From positions 1 through 50,000 of the forward strand of contig NZ_JAUXMX010000025.1 of assembly GCF_030683065.1 (NCBI RefSeq): DNA of 50,000 nt, written 5' to 3'. Shown piece after piece: positions 20,801 through 29,453 of the stretch; position 1 is the first letter of the stretch, and every line of letters begins with the position of its first letter. Below the pieces are notes generated by a model. That model was not told where the DNA came from. It did no database searches and saw nothing but the letters and a program-made list of their open reading frames with translations. A program made the position numbers and the translations under genes. Source of the DNA: Pseudomonas sp. GTDB taxonomy: Bacteria; Pseudomonadota; Gammaproteobacteria; Pseudomonadales; Pseudomonadaceae.

Positions 20801-21156
20801 CGAAAAGCGAATGGCGGCTGGGGCCATTGGCCAATCCGCTGCAACTGCTCGAACCCTGGCTCGCCGCCTACCAGAGCGCCCTGTGCGAGCCGCTGCCGGT
20901 GCTGGCCAAGTGCAGTTATGGCTTCGCCAAAAAATGGCGCAGCCCCGGTAAAAAGGAGCCAATTGACGCCGCACGCAGCGAAGCGCGAGTGATGTGGCAG
21001 GGCAACGACTACATGAACGGCGAAGGCCAGGACCCCTGGAACGCCCTGGCCTTCCGCGACCGTGAGCCGCTGGATGAACGCTTCGAGGCCTTGGCCCAAC
21101 AACTTTACGGTCCGGCCCTGGATGCCCTGCACGCAAGCGAAGAGGACGAAGCATGA
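17818..21156 (+). CDS. recC: RecBCD subunit RecC
   Basis: 1112 aa Chi-recognition subunit of the RecBCD helicase-nuclease that processes double-strand breaks and degrades foreign linear DNA. The start MLTLYHAPDLE at ATG 17818 matches the E. coli beginning MLRVYHS; a GTG at 17809 would add three residues. Family motifs include VVVPSQGMGRWLTLELARK, FDQYLLYRDDWLAAWE and GLDDGALPRRTPAAGFDLI. The reading frame carries an in-frame REP-like palindrome (20020-20054, about residues 735-746), giving a Cys/Pro/Arg/Thr-rich stretch between conserved LISELLDVID and HPLQPF. The stop overlaps recB by ATGA. Otherwise full length. Confidence 0.93.
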   Translation: MLTLYHAPDLETLGELATTLLAQPLREPFAPALVVVPSQGMGRWLTLELARKQGIAMQLEVQLPAKFVWDLSRLALGQLPEQSAFAPTTLAWRLYDWLCEPLNLAEAPRLAHYLDGGDERRRLSLASKIADVFDQYLLYRDDWLAAWERNELLDLGPDEAWQALLWRELTRDGHPHRARLLEDLLRRLYDAAPIDGLPERLLVFGISSLPTHHLRVLEGLARHTEVVIFALNPCREAWGEIRDIRELARQPELSPDDWYLDVGHPLLASLGKQGRDFFDSLFSLASAEGSQEVGLYSEDPDLHDSSLLQALQNDILRLRTRQPNERLVLREDDRSLELHIAHSPLREVEILHDQLLARFAADPQLTPDQVVVLTPDIERYAPYIEAVFAYKAGAHREGTPWIPFSLADRSLRAEVPLIEAFLNLLALPDSRFAAEEILAWLEQPSLARRAGIEAEDLPLLRDWLRDAGVRWGRDGEHRQQLGLPADSAFTWRQGLDRLLLGFAAPPQLAGSRAPLLGDNWPLDALEGARAQLLGRLSAFVERLAALAQSLQRPRSLSEWAETLLALVDNLFDEREAGDTLLLLSRACAALQDQATAAGIERPLELALVRQQLTSALEQGSGASGFLTGAVTFCTMVPMRSLPFRLVCLLGLDDGALPRRTPAAGFDLIGQKPRRGDRARRLDDRYLLLETLLAARGGLYLSYVGRDPRSNAELPPSVLISELLDVIDLTAICGPPCRRGLGRETDAADPSAPAKTSTHITHQHPLQPFAAGNFASGAQAGFAAPWFRAAQRLSEAVETAQPFASTLATPNQDGAGGDPLTIEPSQLIHCFKHPARYLLEQRLGLRLAQGEEALAGDEPFSVEWTSQYGLRQLALQAIEQGWSEREERSIAAASGWLPVGELGQAHWGQIRGPIRAFAPILFDERPEAAPQPLLVDIQLAGVRIHGWLDGVSASGLFDYRLRDLGAWELAPFWLRHLLLNCAATPDIARDSRLLSPKSEWRLGPLANPLQLLEPWLAAYQSALCEPLPVLAKCSYGFAKKWRSPGKKEPIDAARSEARVMWQGNDYMNGEGQDPWNALAFRDREPLDERFEALAQQLYGPALDALHASEEDEA
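20020..20054 (+). repeat. REP-like palindromic sequence inside recC
   Basis: The 35 bases starting CCCTGTAGGAGGGGCCTTGG follow the known Pseudomonas REP pattern (CCCTGTAGGAG, a short GC palindrome, then CGCGAA). It lies in the plus orientation within the recC frame without disrupting it. Confidence 0.7.
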
Positions 21157-24100
21157 CAGGCGCACCGTTGGATCTGCTGCAGGACAGCTTCGCCGGCCGC
21201 TCACTGATCGAGGCAAGTGCCGGCACCGGTAAGACCTGGACCCTCACCGCTCTGTACGCACGCTTGTTGCTGGAGAAGCGGCTCAACGTCAGCCAGATTC
21301 TGGTGGTGACCTTTACCACCGCGGCTACCGCCGAATTGCGCGAACGGATTCGCCTGCGTCTGGCCGAGTTGCTGGCAGTCTACGACGACGGCCCCGGCAA
21401 CGATGAGCTACTCAATCGCCTGCACGCGCAGTACCCTGATGCCGCCAGCCACCGACGTCTGCTGCTGGCGGTGCACGGCTTCGACGAGGCGGCAATCTTC
21501 ACCATCCACGGTTTCTGCCAACGTGCGCTGCAAGATGCGGCATTCGAGGCCGGTGGCGATTTCGACAACGAGCTGACCCACGACGACCGCGAGATTCTCG
21601 ACGCCCTGCTCGCCGACCTCTGGCGCCACGAGTTAGCCGCCGCCGAGCCGCAGTGGGCGGCCTTTCTGGTGCAGCAAAAAATCACCCCACAAAGCCTGCG
21701 CCAGCGTCTGCGCAATCACCTGGGCAAACCCTACCTGCGCATCGAACCGCAGCCCGGCGCCAGCAGCGAGATGAGCGCCCTGCGCGACGCCTGGCAGCAC
21801 GCGCGAGACTGCTGGCAACGCGACAGTGGTTGCTGGTTGCCGCAGCTCAAGGGCTTCGCCGGCTTCAAGAGCAATATGTGCAACCCGGCCAAGCTCGGCG
21901 CCTGGCAGGTCGAGCTGGACGGTTATTTCAGCGACGCCGCCGCGCTGTTCAGCAAGACCGAGGCACACCAGCGCTTGTCCCGTGAAGGCCTGGCCAAGGC
22001 CAGCAAGAAAGGCGAGAGCGCGCCGCACAGCCCGCTGGCCGATGCCCTGCAAGGCCTGTGCGAGGCGCTGCAGACTGCGCTACCCGAGGCCGAGCAGCGC
22101 TTGATCGACCTGCAGGTGCGCCTGATCGGTCAACTCAACGAGCAGTTACCGCAACGCAAGGCTGCCCAGCGCCTGCTGGCCTTCGACGACCTGCTCAACA
22201 AACTGCAGCAGGGGCTCTATGGCGAGGGCGGCGAACACCTGGCCGGCAAACTGCACGAGCAATACCCGGTGGCGCTGATCGATGAATTCCAGGACACCGA
22301 CCCGGTGCAGTACCAGGTGTTCCGGCGCATCTACGAAAACCAGGGTGACCTGTGTTTTGTCGGCGACCCCAAGCAGGCCATCTACGCGTTTCGCGGCGCG
22401 GACCTGGCCACCTACCTCAAGGCCCGCGACGAGGCAGCACGGCAATACAGCCTGGCCACCAACCACCGTTCCACACCCGAGTTGATCGCCGCGCTCAACC
22501 AGTTGTTCGACCGGCCCATGCCCTTCGCCGAGCCGGGCCTGACCTATCCGCAGGTCGGCGCCAGCCAACGCGCGCGACCGCAGCTGGTGCTGCCGGTTAG
22601 CGATGACGAGCAGGACGCACCGCTGGCGCTGGTCTGGCTGGCCGACGATTACCTCGGCAAGGGCGAGGCCGGCGCCCTGGTGGCACGCGACACGGCCCGG
22701 CGCATCGCCGCGCTGCTCACGGCGAGCGGCCGTGGCGAGGCCTATTTCGAGGCACCGGACGAACGCACGGCGCTGAAAGGCGGCGATATCGCGGTGCTGG
22801 TCGCCAGCCACCGCCAGGCCGGGGAAGTCGCCGCCGAGCTGGCGGCGCGCGGCGTGCCCAGCGTGCGCCGCGGCAAGGAAAACGTCTGGCACAGCGAAGA
22901 AGCCGGCGAGCTGGCTGCGGTGCTCGCCGCCTATGCCGAGCCGGGCCGCGAAGGCGCACTGCGTTATGCCCTGGCCAGCCGTTTGCTAGGGCGCAGCGCT
23001 GCCGATCTGGCCGCCTGCCAGGACGATGCCCAGGCCTGGGATGCCGAGCGCGAAGCCGCCGAGCGCTATCACCAACTCTGGCAGCAACAGGGCTTTATGC
23101 GCGCCTTCCGCGCCTGGCTGGACGAGCAGCTGGTGGCCCCACGGTTGCTCGCTCTGGTCGATGGCGAACGCCGCCTGACCAACCTGCTGCACCTGGCTGA
23201 ACTGCTGCAGAGCGAGAGCCTGCAGCGCTCCGGGCTGGAACAACTGCTGAGCTGGTTCAACGCCCAGCGCAGCGCCGAGGCTCATGGCGAAGAAGCCCTG
23301 CTGCGCCTGGAAAGCGATGCCGAGCGGGTGCAGATCGTCACCATCCACACCTCCAAGGGCCTGGAATACCCGCTGGTATTCTGCCCCTACCTGTGGGACG
23401 GCGCGCTGCTGCGCCAGAGCGAAGACATCACCTGCCACGCCGACGACGGTACGCCGCTGCTCGACCTGGGTGGCGAGCAGCTCGATGCGCACCGCGAGCG
23501 CGCCCGCCACGAGCGCTTCGCCGAGCGCCTGCGCCTGACCTACGTGGCCCTGACCCGGGCCCGCGACCGCCTCTGGCTGCACTGGGGGCCGGTGGACTGC
23601 AAGCCGAAAAAGGACGGCACGCTCAGCGAAGCCGGCCTGCACAGCAGCGCACTGGCCTGGCTGCTGCACGGTCGCCAGCTGCCCGGCGAGAATGCCCTGG
23701 GCGACCTCGCCGGCCACCTGAAAACCCTCAGCCCTACCGGTCTGCGCGGCGAGATCGAGCAGCTGGTGGGCGCCAGCCACGGCCATATGGCCGTGCAAGC
23801 GCTGCGCGAAAGCGAAGCCAGCGCCGCCGGTGAACGCCGCGCACCGCCGCCCCTGCAGCTGCAGCAGATGAACCGCAGCCTGCACAGCGCCTGGCGTATC
23901 GGCAGCTTCTCCGGGCTGGCCTCTGGCATGCACATGGAAGCGCCGGATCGCGACGGCCTGGCACTGCCCGCCGCCAGCGAGCCGGGCAGCGGCTTCTTCG
24001 CCTTTCCCCGCGGCGCCCGCGCCGGCACCTGCCTGCACGCGATTCTGGAAGACTGGGCGCGCGGCAAGGCGCCGTTGGCTGACTTGATCGAACCGGCGCT

Positions 24101-24698
24101 GCGCGGCCATGGCATCGACAGCGACTGGCGCGAGGTAGCGCTGAACCAGTTGCAGCAGGTGCTCGACAGCGACCTCGACGGCCATGGTCTGACCCTGGCC
24201 AGCCTGCGCGCGGCGCGGCGCCTGCCGGAGCTCGGTTTCACCTTCCCGGTAGCCAACCTCGACCTGCAGCGCCTGCGCGCCATCCTCACCGACCCTGCCT
24301 TTGGGCTGCCCGTGTCGATGCGCGAAGCCGCGGCGCGCCTGGAGTTCGACAACCTGAAAGGTTTCCTCAAGGGTTTTATCGACCTGACCTTCGAGCACGA
24401 CGGCCGTTGGTACATCGCCGACTATAAGTCCAACTGGCTCGGCCCGGACGTCAGCTACTACGGCGGCGATCGCCTACTCCAGGCCCTGGCCGGCGAGCAC
24501 TACTACCTGCAATACCTGATCTACCTGGTGGCGCTGCGGCGCTTCCTGCGCCAGCGCCTGGTCGACTTCGACAACAGCCAGCTGGGCGGCGCCTACTACC
24601 TGTTCCTGCGCGGCATGCCAACGGCCGGGGTGTATTTTTCCCGCCCAGCGGATGGCTTGCTGGACGCGCTGGATACCTTGTTCGAGGAGGGCAGATGA
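21153..24698 (+). CDS. recB: RecBCD subunit RecB (helicase-nuclease)
   Basis: 1181 aa, UvrD-like 3'-5' helicase with a C-terminal nuclease. Walker A is ASAGTGKT (21-28). The Walker B region is LIDEFQDTDP (about 374). Helicase motif VQIVTIHTSKGLEYPLVF and motif VI LTYVALTRARDRLWL follow. The nuclease domain has GTCLHAILEDW and the catalytic DYKSNWLG (about 1090). Length is typical (E. coli 1180). It is coupled to recC by an ATGA overlap with GAGGA just upstream. recD does not follow directly: about 205 bases of palindromic repeats intervene. Confidence 0.95.
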   Translation: MTGAPLDLLQDSFAGRSLIEASAGTGKTWTLTALYARLLLEKRLNVSQILVVTFTTAATAELRERIRLRLAELLAVYDDGPGNDELLNRLHAQYPDAASHRRLLLAVHGFDEAAIFTIHGFCQRALQDAAFEAGGDFDNELTHDDREILDALLADLWRHELAAAEPQWAAFLVQQKITPQSLRQRLRNHLGKPYLRIEPQPGASSEMSALRDAWQHARDCWQRDSGCWLPQLKGFAGFKSNMCNPAKLGAWQVELDGYFSDAAALFSKTEAHQRLSREGLAKASKKGESAPHSPLADALQGLCEALQTALPEAEQRLIDLQVRLIGQLNEQLPQRKAAQRLLAFDDLLNKLQQGLYGEGGEHLAGKLHEQYPVALIDEFQDTDPVQYQVFRRIYENQGDLCFVGDPKQAIYAFRGADLATYLKARDEAARQYSLATNHRSTPELIAALNQLFDRPMPFAEPGLTYPQVGASQRARPQLVLPVSDDEQDAPLALVWLADDYLGKGEAGALVARDTARRIAALLTASGRGEAYFEAPDERTALKGGDIAVLVASHRQAGEVAAELAARGVPSVRRGKENVWHSEEAGELAAVLAAYAEPGREGALRYALASRLLGRSAADLAACQDDAQAWDAEREAAERYHQLWQQQGFMRAFRAWLDEQLVAPRLLALVDGERRLTNLLHLAELLQSESLQRSGLEQLLSWFNAQRSAEAHGEEALLRLESDAERVQIVTIHTSKGLEYPLVFCPYLWDGALLRQSEDITCHADDGTPLLDLGGEQLDAHRERARHERFAERLRLTYVALTRARDRLWLHWGPVDCKPKKDGTLSEAGLHSSALAWLLHGRQLPGENALGDLAGHLKTLSPTGLRGEIEQLVGASHGHMAVQALRESEASAAGERRAPPPLQLQQMNRSLHSAWRIGSFSGLASGMHMEAPDRDGLALPAASEPGSGFFAFPRGARAGTCLHAILEDWARGKAPLADLIEPALRGHGIDSDWREVALNQLQQVLDSDLDGHGLTLASLRAARRLPELGFTFPVANLDLQRLRAILTDPAFGLPVSMREAAARLEFDNLKGFLKGFIDLTFEHDGRWYIADYKSNWLGPDVSYYGGDRLLQALAGEHYYLQYLIYLVALRRFLRQRLVDFDNSQLGGAYYLFLRGMPTAGVYFSRPADGLLDALDTLFEEGR

Positions 24699-24712
24699 TG
24701 GAATACCACGCC

Positions 24713-24793
24713 GTAGGATGGGTTGAGCCTGCGATGCCCATCAATGCGCAGGTCTACCACTTGTTGGGTATCGCTGCGCTCAACCCAACCTAC
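24713..24793. repeat. Long palindromic element 1 between recB and recD
   Basis: The ends GTAGGATGGGTTGAGC (24713-24728) and GCTCAACCCAACCTAC (24778-24793) pair over 16 bases with one mismatch. Pairing partly extends inward (GCGATGCCCA with TGGGTATCGC). It is a dispersed-repeat type, not a gene. A partial copy, AGGGTTGAGCGCAACGATA, seems to lie at 26762-26780. Confidence 0.7.
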
Positions 24794-24820
24794 CAATCTA
24801 CGGCCGCCCACGCGCTATCC

Positions 24821-24892
24821 GTAGGGTGCGCCGTGCGCACCATGGTTATTGCACGTGGTGCGCACGGCCTAGGCGGCTCCGCGGCACCCTAC
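24821..24892. repeat. Long palindromic element 2 between recB and recD
   Basis: GTAGGGTGCGCC (24821-24832) and GGCACCCTAC (24883-24892) form the outer arms. TGCGCACCA and TGGTGCGCA (24834-24842 and 24856-24864) form inner arms. The GGGGG just beyond it (24893-24897) is the only ribosome-binding-like sequence before the recD start. A related element lies at 45801-45848. Confidence 0.7.
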
Positions 24893-24903
24893 GGGGGTAT
24901 TGC

Positions 24904-26748
24904 ATGAACCTTTCCGACTTGCCTCTCGGCCCGCTGGAACGCGCGCTGGTCGACAGCCTGCGGCGTCTCGATCCGGCCGCCGAACCGCTGGTGCTGGCCT
25001 CGGCGGCACTGCTCTGTGCGGCGCTGGATAACGGCGACGTCTGCCTACCACTGGCGCGGCGTGCCGGGCAGCGGCCCTGGCCCGAGCACGCCTTCTGCCT
25101 GCCGCCACTGGCCGAGTGGCAGGCGCGACTTGAAGCCTCGTCCCTGGTCGGCGGCGACGGCGACTTCGCCCCGTTGATCCTTGAGCATGGTCGCCTCTAT
25201 CTGGCGCGCTACCAGGCCTACGAACGCCAATTGGCCGAACAGTTGTTGTTGCGCGCCGCCGATCTGCCCGAGGTCGACGAGACCCAGCTGAGCGAAAGCC
25301 TGACTCGCCTGTTCGCCTTCAACGCCCAGCAGCCGGACTGGCAGCGCCTGGCTGCCGCGCAGGCGGTAAGGCGCAGGCTGGCGGTGATTTCCGGCGGCCC
25401 CGGCACCGGCAAGACCACCACCGTGGTGCGCTTGCTCGCGGCGCTGCTCGAACAATCCGCCGGCGCTCCGTTGGCCATCGGCCTGGCCGCGCCCACCGGC
25501 AAGGCGGCGGCGCGGATGGCCGAGGCGATCCGCAACGCCAAGGCCAGCCTGCCGGTCGACGAGGCGATCAAGGCAGCGCTGCCGGACCAGGCGCGCACCC
25601 TGCACCGTCTGCTCGGCAGCCGCGGCGACAGCCCGCAGGTGCGCCATAACGCGAGCAATCCCCTGGCGCTGGACGTACTGGTGGTTGACGAAGCCTCGAT
25701 GGTCGACCTGGCGCTGATGGCCAAGTTGATCGACGCCTTGCCGCCCAGCGCCCGACTGATCCTGCTCGGCGACAAGGACCAGCTGTGCGCGGTGGAAGCC
25801 GGCGCGGTATTCGCCGAACTCTGCGAAGGCCGCGGCTTCGACGCCCAGGCCGCCGCCGACCTGCAACGCATCACCGGCCAGCAAGTGCCCGTCGCCCAAC
25901 CAACTTCACGCCTGGGCGATGCCGTGGTGTTGCTCACTCACAGCCACCGCTTTGCCGGCGACAGCGGCATCGGCGAGCTAGCGCGACGGATCAACGCTGG
26001 CGACGCCAGCGGCACCCTGGGGTTACTCAAAGAGCAGCGCAGCGATCTGGCCTGGAACGCCCAGCCGACCCCCGCCGATCTGCTGGAACGCCTGGACCGG
26101 GGCTACGCGCCCTTTCTCGCCGCGGCAAAAACAGGCGATCCGCAGGCCGCCTTTGCCGCCTTCAACGGCTTCCGCGCGCTCTGCGCCCAACGCGAAGGCG
26201 CCTGGGGCGTGGCCGGGATCAACGAAGCACTGGAAGCACGGGTGAAAAGGCGCGGCCAGGTCGCCAGCCGCGAACGCTGGTACGTCGGCCGGCCGGTGAT
26301 GGTGCGGCAAAACGACTACGCCCTCGGTCTGTTCAACGGCGACATCGGCATCTGCTTGCACAGCGAATACGGCTTGCGGGTGTTCTTTGAGGGAGAGGGC
26401 GAAAACGAAGACGGCTACCGCCCCTTTGCTCCGGCGCGCCTGCCCAGCCACGACAGCGCCTTCGCCATGACCGTACACAAGAGCCAAGGCTCGGAATTCA
26501 GCGAGGTACTGCTGGTCTTGCCCGAGCAACCCAGCCCATTGCTCAGTCGCAGCCTGTTCTACACCGGCATCACCCGGGCCAAACACAAGGTAGAAATCTG
26601 GGGCCTGCCGGCGCGCCTGAGCGAGGCGGTGACCACCCGCGCCGAACGTGCAGCTGGCCTGGCCGAACGCCTGGCGGTCGAGCCGACCAGCCTACCCAAA
26701 CCTGTAGCGAGGCCTGAGACCGGTCAGGATCAACTGGCGCTGTTCTAG
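24904..26748 (+). CDS. recD: RecBCD subunit RecD (5'-3' helicase)
   Basis: 614 aa from ATG 24904 (MNLSDLPLGPLERAL). The open frame upstream is only repeat sequence. Walker A ISGGPGTGKTTTV is at about 161-173. Other motifs are VVDEASMVDLALMAKLIDAL (motif II), LILLGDKDQL (motif III) and, near the C-terminus, AMTVHKSQGSEFSEVLLVLP and LFYTGITRAK. It supplies the fast helicase of the RecBCD enzyme and regulates its nuclease. Separation from recB by about 205 bases of palindromes is unusual, because these genes are normally almost contiguous. A hairpin at 26781-26812 ends the operon. Confidence 0.95.
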   Translation: MNLSDLPLGPLERALVDSLRRLDPAAEPLVLASAALLCAALDNGDVCLPLARRAGQRPWPEHAFCLPPLAEWQARLEASSLVGGDGDFAPLILEHGRLYLARYQAYERQLAEQLLLRAADLPEVDETQLSESLTRLFAFNAQQPDWQRLAAAQAVRRRLAVISGGPGTGKTTTVVRLLAALLEQSAGAPLAIGLAAPTGKAAARMAEAIRNAKASLPVDEAIKAALPDQARTLHRLLGSRGDSPQVRHNASNPLALDVLVVDEASMVDLALMAKLIDALPPSARLILLGDKDQLCAVEAGAVFAELCEGRGFDAQAAADLQRITGQQVPVAQPTSRLGDAVVLLTHSHRFAGDSGIGELARRINAGDASGTLGLLKEQRSDLAWNAQPTPADLLERLDRGYAPFLAAAKTGDPQAAFAAFNGFRALCAQREGAWGVAGINEALEARVKRRGQVASRERWYVGRPVMVRQNDYALGLFNGDIGICLHSEYGLRVFFEGEGENEDGYRPFAPARLPSHDSAFAMTVHKSQGSEFSEVLLVLPEQPSPLLSRSLFYTGITRAKHKVEIWGLPARLSEAVTTRAERAAGLAERLAVEPTSLPKPVARPETGQDQLALF

Positions 26749-26780
26749 CCTGGATGGCGGAAGGGTTGAGCGCAACGATA

Positions 26781-26812
26781 GCCATTGCATGCCGGCATGC
26801 ATGGCGATTTTT
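26781..26812 (+). terminator. Terminator after recD
   Basis: A long palindrome GCCATTGCATGCCGGCATGCATGGC (given here by its core GCATGCCGGCATGC at 26787-26800, with GCCAT and ATGGC as outer arms) is followed by GATTTTT. It lies between the convergent recD and hydrolase genes. Confidence 0.6.
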
Positions 26813-26862
26813 CAGGTCAGTGCCCGGCCGAGCGCAGACGCGCGGCCGCAAGGCGTTGTGCG

Positions 26863-27654
26863 CTACTGCTGGTCAGCAGTAGCCATGCGCTGACGACAGG
26901 CTTCGCCGAAGGCCTGGAAGATTTTCACCGAGTCGGGGTTGGCACTGGCCTGCCACTCCGGATGCCACTGCACCGCCAAGGTGAACTGCGCCAATCCGGG
27001 GGCATGGATCGCTTCGATCAGGCCGTCTTCGGCGTAGGCCAGTGCTTCAAGGCCTTCGCCCAGGGTGGCGATACCCTGGCCATGCAGCGAGTTGATGGTG
27101 ATTTCATCCTTCTGCAGCACATCGGCCAGCCAGCTGCCGGCTACCAGGCGCACGCTGTGGCTTTCGCCGTACTGCACATCCACCGGATCGGTAGAGTCTT
27201 CGCGGTGGTCGTCGAAGTCGCCTACGGCATAGAGTTTCTGGTGGATGTCGCCACCCAGGGCCACGTTGATTTCCTGCATACCCCGGCAGATGCCGAAGAT
27301 CGGCAGACCGCGTGCGACTGCGGCACGGATCAGCGGCAGATCGAACAGGTCGCGGTCGCGATCCTGGGCCTTGTCTGGGGTCAGGTTTTCCTGGTTGTAG
27401 AGCGCCGGGTCGATGTTGCTGCCAGCGCCGGTGAGGTAAACGCCATCGACCATGTCGAGGTATTGCTCGAGGTCATCGGTGCCGCAGCAGGTCGGGGCCA
27501 GCAGCGGTACGCAGCCGGAAATCTCAACGAGGGGAGCGATGTACTTGTGGGTCATCACCTGATAGGCATGCCCTTTGCGTTCCTGGGCGCCCATGGACAT
27601 GAGGACCACGGGCTTGCGTTTGGCGTTGGATACAGTGCCGCTAATGTTGGACAT
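26863..27654 (-). CDS. Gamma-glutamyl-gamma-aminobutyrate hydrolase (PuuD/PauD-like)
   Basis: 263 aa class-I glutamine-amidotransferase-like (peptidase C26) enzyme. The nucleophile is Cys123 in GICRGMQE, and the His/Glu pair is H231 and E233 in WHPEW. The family cleaves gamma-glutamyl-GABA or related gamma-glutamyl adducts in polyamine catabolism. Pseudomonads have several paralogues (PauD1/D2, SpuA). No other polyamine gene is adjacent, so the substrate is uncertain. AAGGTG 6 bases before ATG 27654 supports the start. The upstream region is AT-rich with a perfect palindrome, GTATTTAT-CTAA-ATAAATAC, that could be an operator. Confidence 0.82.
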   Translation of the reverse strand: MSNISGTVSNAKRKPVVLMSMGAQERKGHAYQVMTHKYIAPLVEISGCVPLLAPTCCGTDDLEQYLDMVDGVYLTGAGSNIDPALYNQENLTPDKAQDRDRDLFDLPLIRAAVARGLPIFGICRGMQEINVALGGDIHQKLYAVGDFDDHREDSTDPVDVQYGESHSVRLVAGSWLADVLQKDEITINSLHGQGIATLGEGLEALAYAEDGLIEAIHAPGLAQFTLAVQWHPEWQASANPDSVKIFQAFGEACRQRMATADQQ

Positions 27655-28176
27655 AAATCACCTTGGGGCAGGGACAGCCTGCCGTTGCTGTGCAGGAAGG
27701 GCCGCATGGCTGCGGCGCTGCCTCCTGTGTGTTGCCGGTGTCGACGGGCGCCCGCGCAGACTGCAGGGCAGAGCTTTTTGGCCTGTTCTAGGCGCGTTCT
27801 GACTGTCGAAACACCGGCTCAGTCTGCCAAAGCCGTAAAATATGTCAAACGAATGGTGCACTTTTCGAGTGGTAATCTGGCAAAACCAGACGCTGACCAC
27901 AGGCAGAAATTACTCTATATTGCTGATATTAATAGTATTTATCTAAATAAATACGAGCAGAGCAGTCCAATATTTTTAACGCCTTACACGTCTGCTCTTT
28001 TGCCCGTCAGATGCCGCGGAGTGAGCGACGCCCTGGATCGGCCCAACGCTAATCTGGGTTCCTGCGTGCAACACGAATAGGTCACTCACCTGTTCGGCTA
28101 CGCAGGATTTTCACCCTCTTCACCCTGTGCGCGTGTGCCGCTGTGCGTCACTATCAGAGTGGCCAAACTGCGCGGC
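27655..28176. other. Intergenic region between the hydrolase gene and the srf-type operon
   Basis: About 520 bases without a credible gene. 27830-27990 is AT-rich and likely holds the promoter of the minus-strand hydrolase gene. It contains a perfect palindrome GTATTTAT/ATAAATAC (27935-27942 and 27947-27954, 4-base spacer) and a 7-bp repeat GAGCAGA/TCTGCTC (27955-27961 and 27991-27997). No strong terminator was found directly after the operon end at 28177. Confidence 0.4.
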
Positions 28177-29400
28177 TTACTGGCATTGCGCCGCGCTGGA
28201 TACTTCCTCGCTGGCCTGCAACAAAATACGTGAGACCTCTTGCTCACTGCTTGCCGAGTACACTCGGCCGCCGGTGTTTTCGGCAATACAGTTGGACAAG
28301 GTGCTCTCGCCGATATTCACCACATTGACCCGCAGCCGCGGCTGTTCGCGGGCAATTCGACGAGACACGGCGCACACGTCGCGCTCGCAGCCATCTTCGC
28401 CATCGATGAACATGACCACCACGGCATCGCGGCGACGACCATCGACAAGACTTGCCGCCTTTTCCAGACTGGCCGCCAGGGGCGTACCTTCATTTGCGGT
28501 GATGTTTTGCAGACCCGCCAGCAGTTGCTGGCGCTCGGCATGGGCGAACACGCCTTGATCAACCTGGCGGTCACAGCCTGCAAACGTGATGAGGCGCATA
28601 TCGATGTCGGGATGCAGGCTGCCAATCATGCCGCCAAAGGCATTCTTGGCCACAGCCAGACGTGTCGGTTCGGATAACAGCATGGCCTTGCGCGGATGAC
28701 GGGCGTCATAGTGCTGGCCTTCCTGAAAAAACCATTGCTCATCAGCCTGTGACGCAGCGATATTGATGTTCATCGAGCCTGAGGTATCCAGCACCACAAC
28801 GAAATCCGGCGCTACAGAGGGGTCCTTCTGGCAGGCATAGCTGACAAGCGGCTGCGGGTTGAATACGTGCAGCAGGTAGCCGCGCCAAAACCACAGCAGC
28901 CAGAGCAAGCCGATCAGCAACAATGGCAGCAGGGCCAACCACAGCCAACGCCGCCCGTGGCGTGCAGGCGCCGGGGCCGAGCTCGGCGCGACGGCAGGCG
29001 GCGGCAATGCCGGCAACCCCCAACGCACCACGACTGGATCACCATTGAGGCTGTATAGGTTGTGCAGGTCCGGCGGCCCGATCAGGCTCCGCAAGGCACT
29101 CGCCGGCGCCGCATCGCCACGGCCCTGCAGCGCATTAGCCAAATGCCCCAACGCGTCCTGACGCTGCTGGTAGATTTGCAGCAATCGGCTCTGCTGCTGC
29201 TCGTCCAGCTGCGTATAGGGCGTCGGCTGACCGCCCAGTTCAGACCACCACTGCAAGGCGCCATCGCTGCCGGGGCGCGGCTTGGCAAATAGATTGGCAA
29301 CACTGGGCGGGAAGTGCTTGCGCACCAATTCGACCTTGGCGTCGAGCGCAGCAAGCACGTCCTGAGGATAGGTCGCTGAGTCGTGTGCAACGCGCTGCAT
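28177..29400 (-). CDS. Membrane-anchored vWA-domain protein (last gene of srf-type operon)
   Basis: 407 aa from ATG 29400, chosen for AGGA 9 bases upstream. The N-terminal about 148 residues are soluble and probably cytoplasmic. One membrane helix (about 151-172) is preceded by RHGRR, so the C-terminal half should be periplasmic. That half is a von Willebrand A domain with intact MIDAS DTSGSM (205-210) and a later FIDGEDGCERDVC. It has many cysteines (about eight), fitting disulfides in the periplasm. The gene lies 53 bases after the second lipoprotein gene, at the end of the operon. Metal-dependent protein binding is expected from the domain; the partner is unknown. Confidence 0.8.
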   Translation of the reverse strand: MQRVAHDSATYPQDVLAALDAKVELVRKHFPPSVANLFAKPRPGSDGALQWWSELGGQPTPYTQLDEQQQSRLLQIYQQRQDALGHLANALQGRGDAAPASALRSLIGPPDLHNLYSLNGDPVVVRWGLPALPPPAVAPSSAPAPARHGRRWLWLALLPLLLIGLLWLLWFWRGYLLHVFNPQPLVSYACQKDPSVAPDFVVVLDTSGSMNINIAASQADEQWFFQEGQHYDARHPRKAMLLSEPTRLAVAKNAFGGMIGSLHPDIDMRLITFAGCDRQVDQGVFAHAERQQLLAGLQNITANEGTPLAASLEKAASLVDGRRRDAVVVMFIDGEDGCERDVCAVSRRIAREQPRLRVNVVNIGESTLSNCIAENTGGRVYSASSEQEVSRILLQASEEVSSAAQCQ

Positions 29401-29453
29401 GAACAAAATTCCTGAAAAAGTGGTGGCCGCTCAAGACGGCCACCGAGGGTGCA

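Noticed and set aside
22986..24398. 470-codon minus-strand frame within recB
   Set aside because: Antisense to conserved RecB helicase and nuclease motifs.
24826..24903. Extended N-terminus of RecD from an upstream start at 24826
   Set aside because: The extra 26 residues are encoded by the palindromic repeat; the conserved start is MNLSDLP at 24904.
26785..28080. Long plus-strand open frame of 431 codons opposite the PuuD-like hydrolase
   Set aside because: It lies antisense to a gene with intact catalytic motifs, has no recognisable domain, and ends in AT-rich non-coding sequence.
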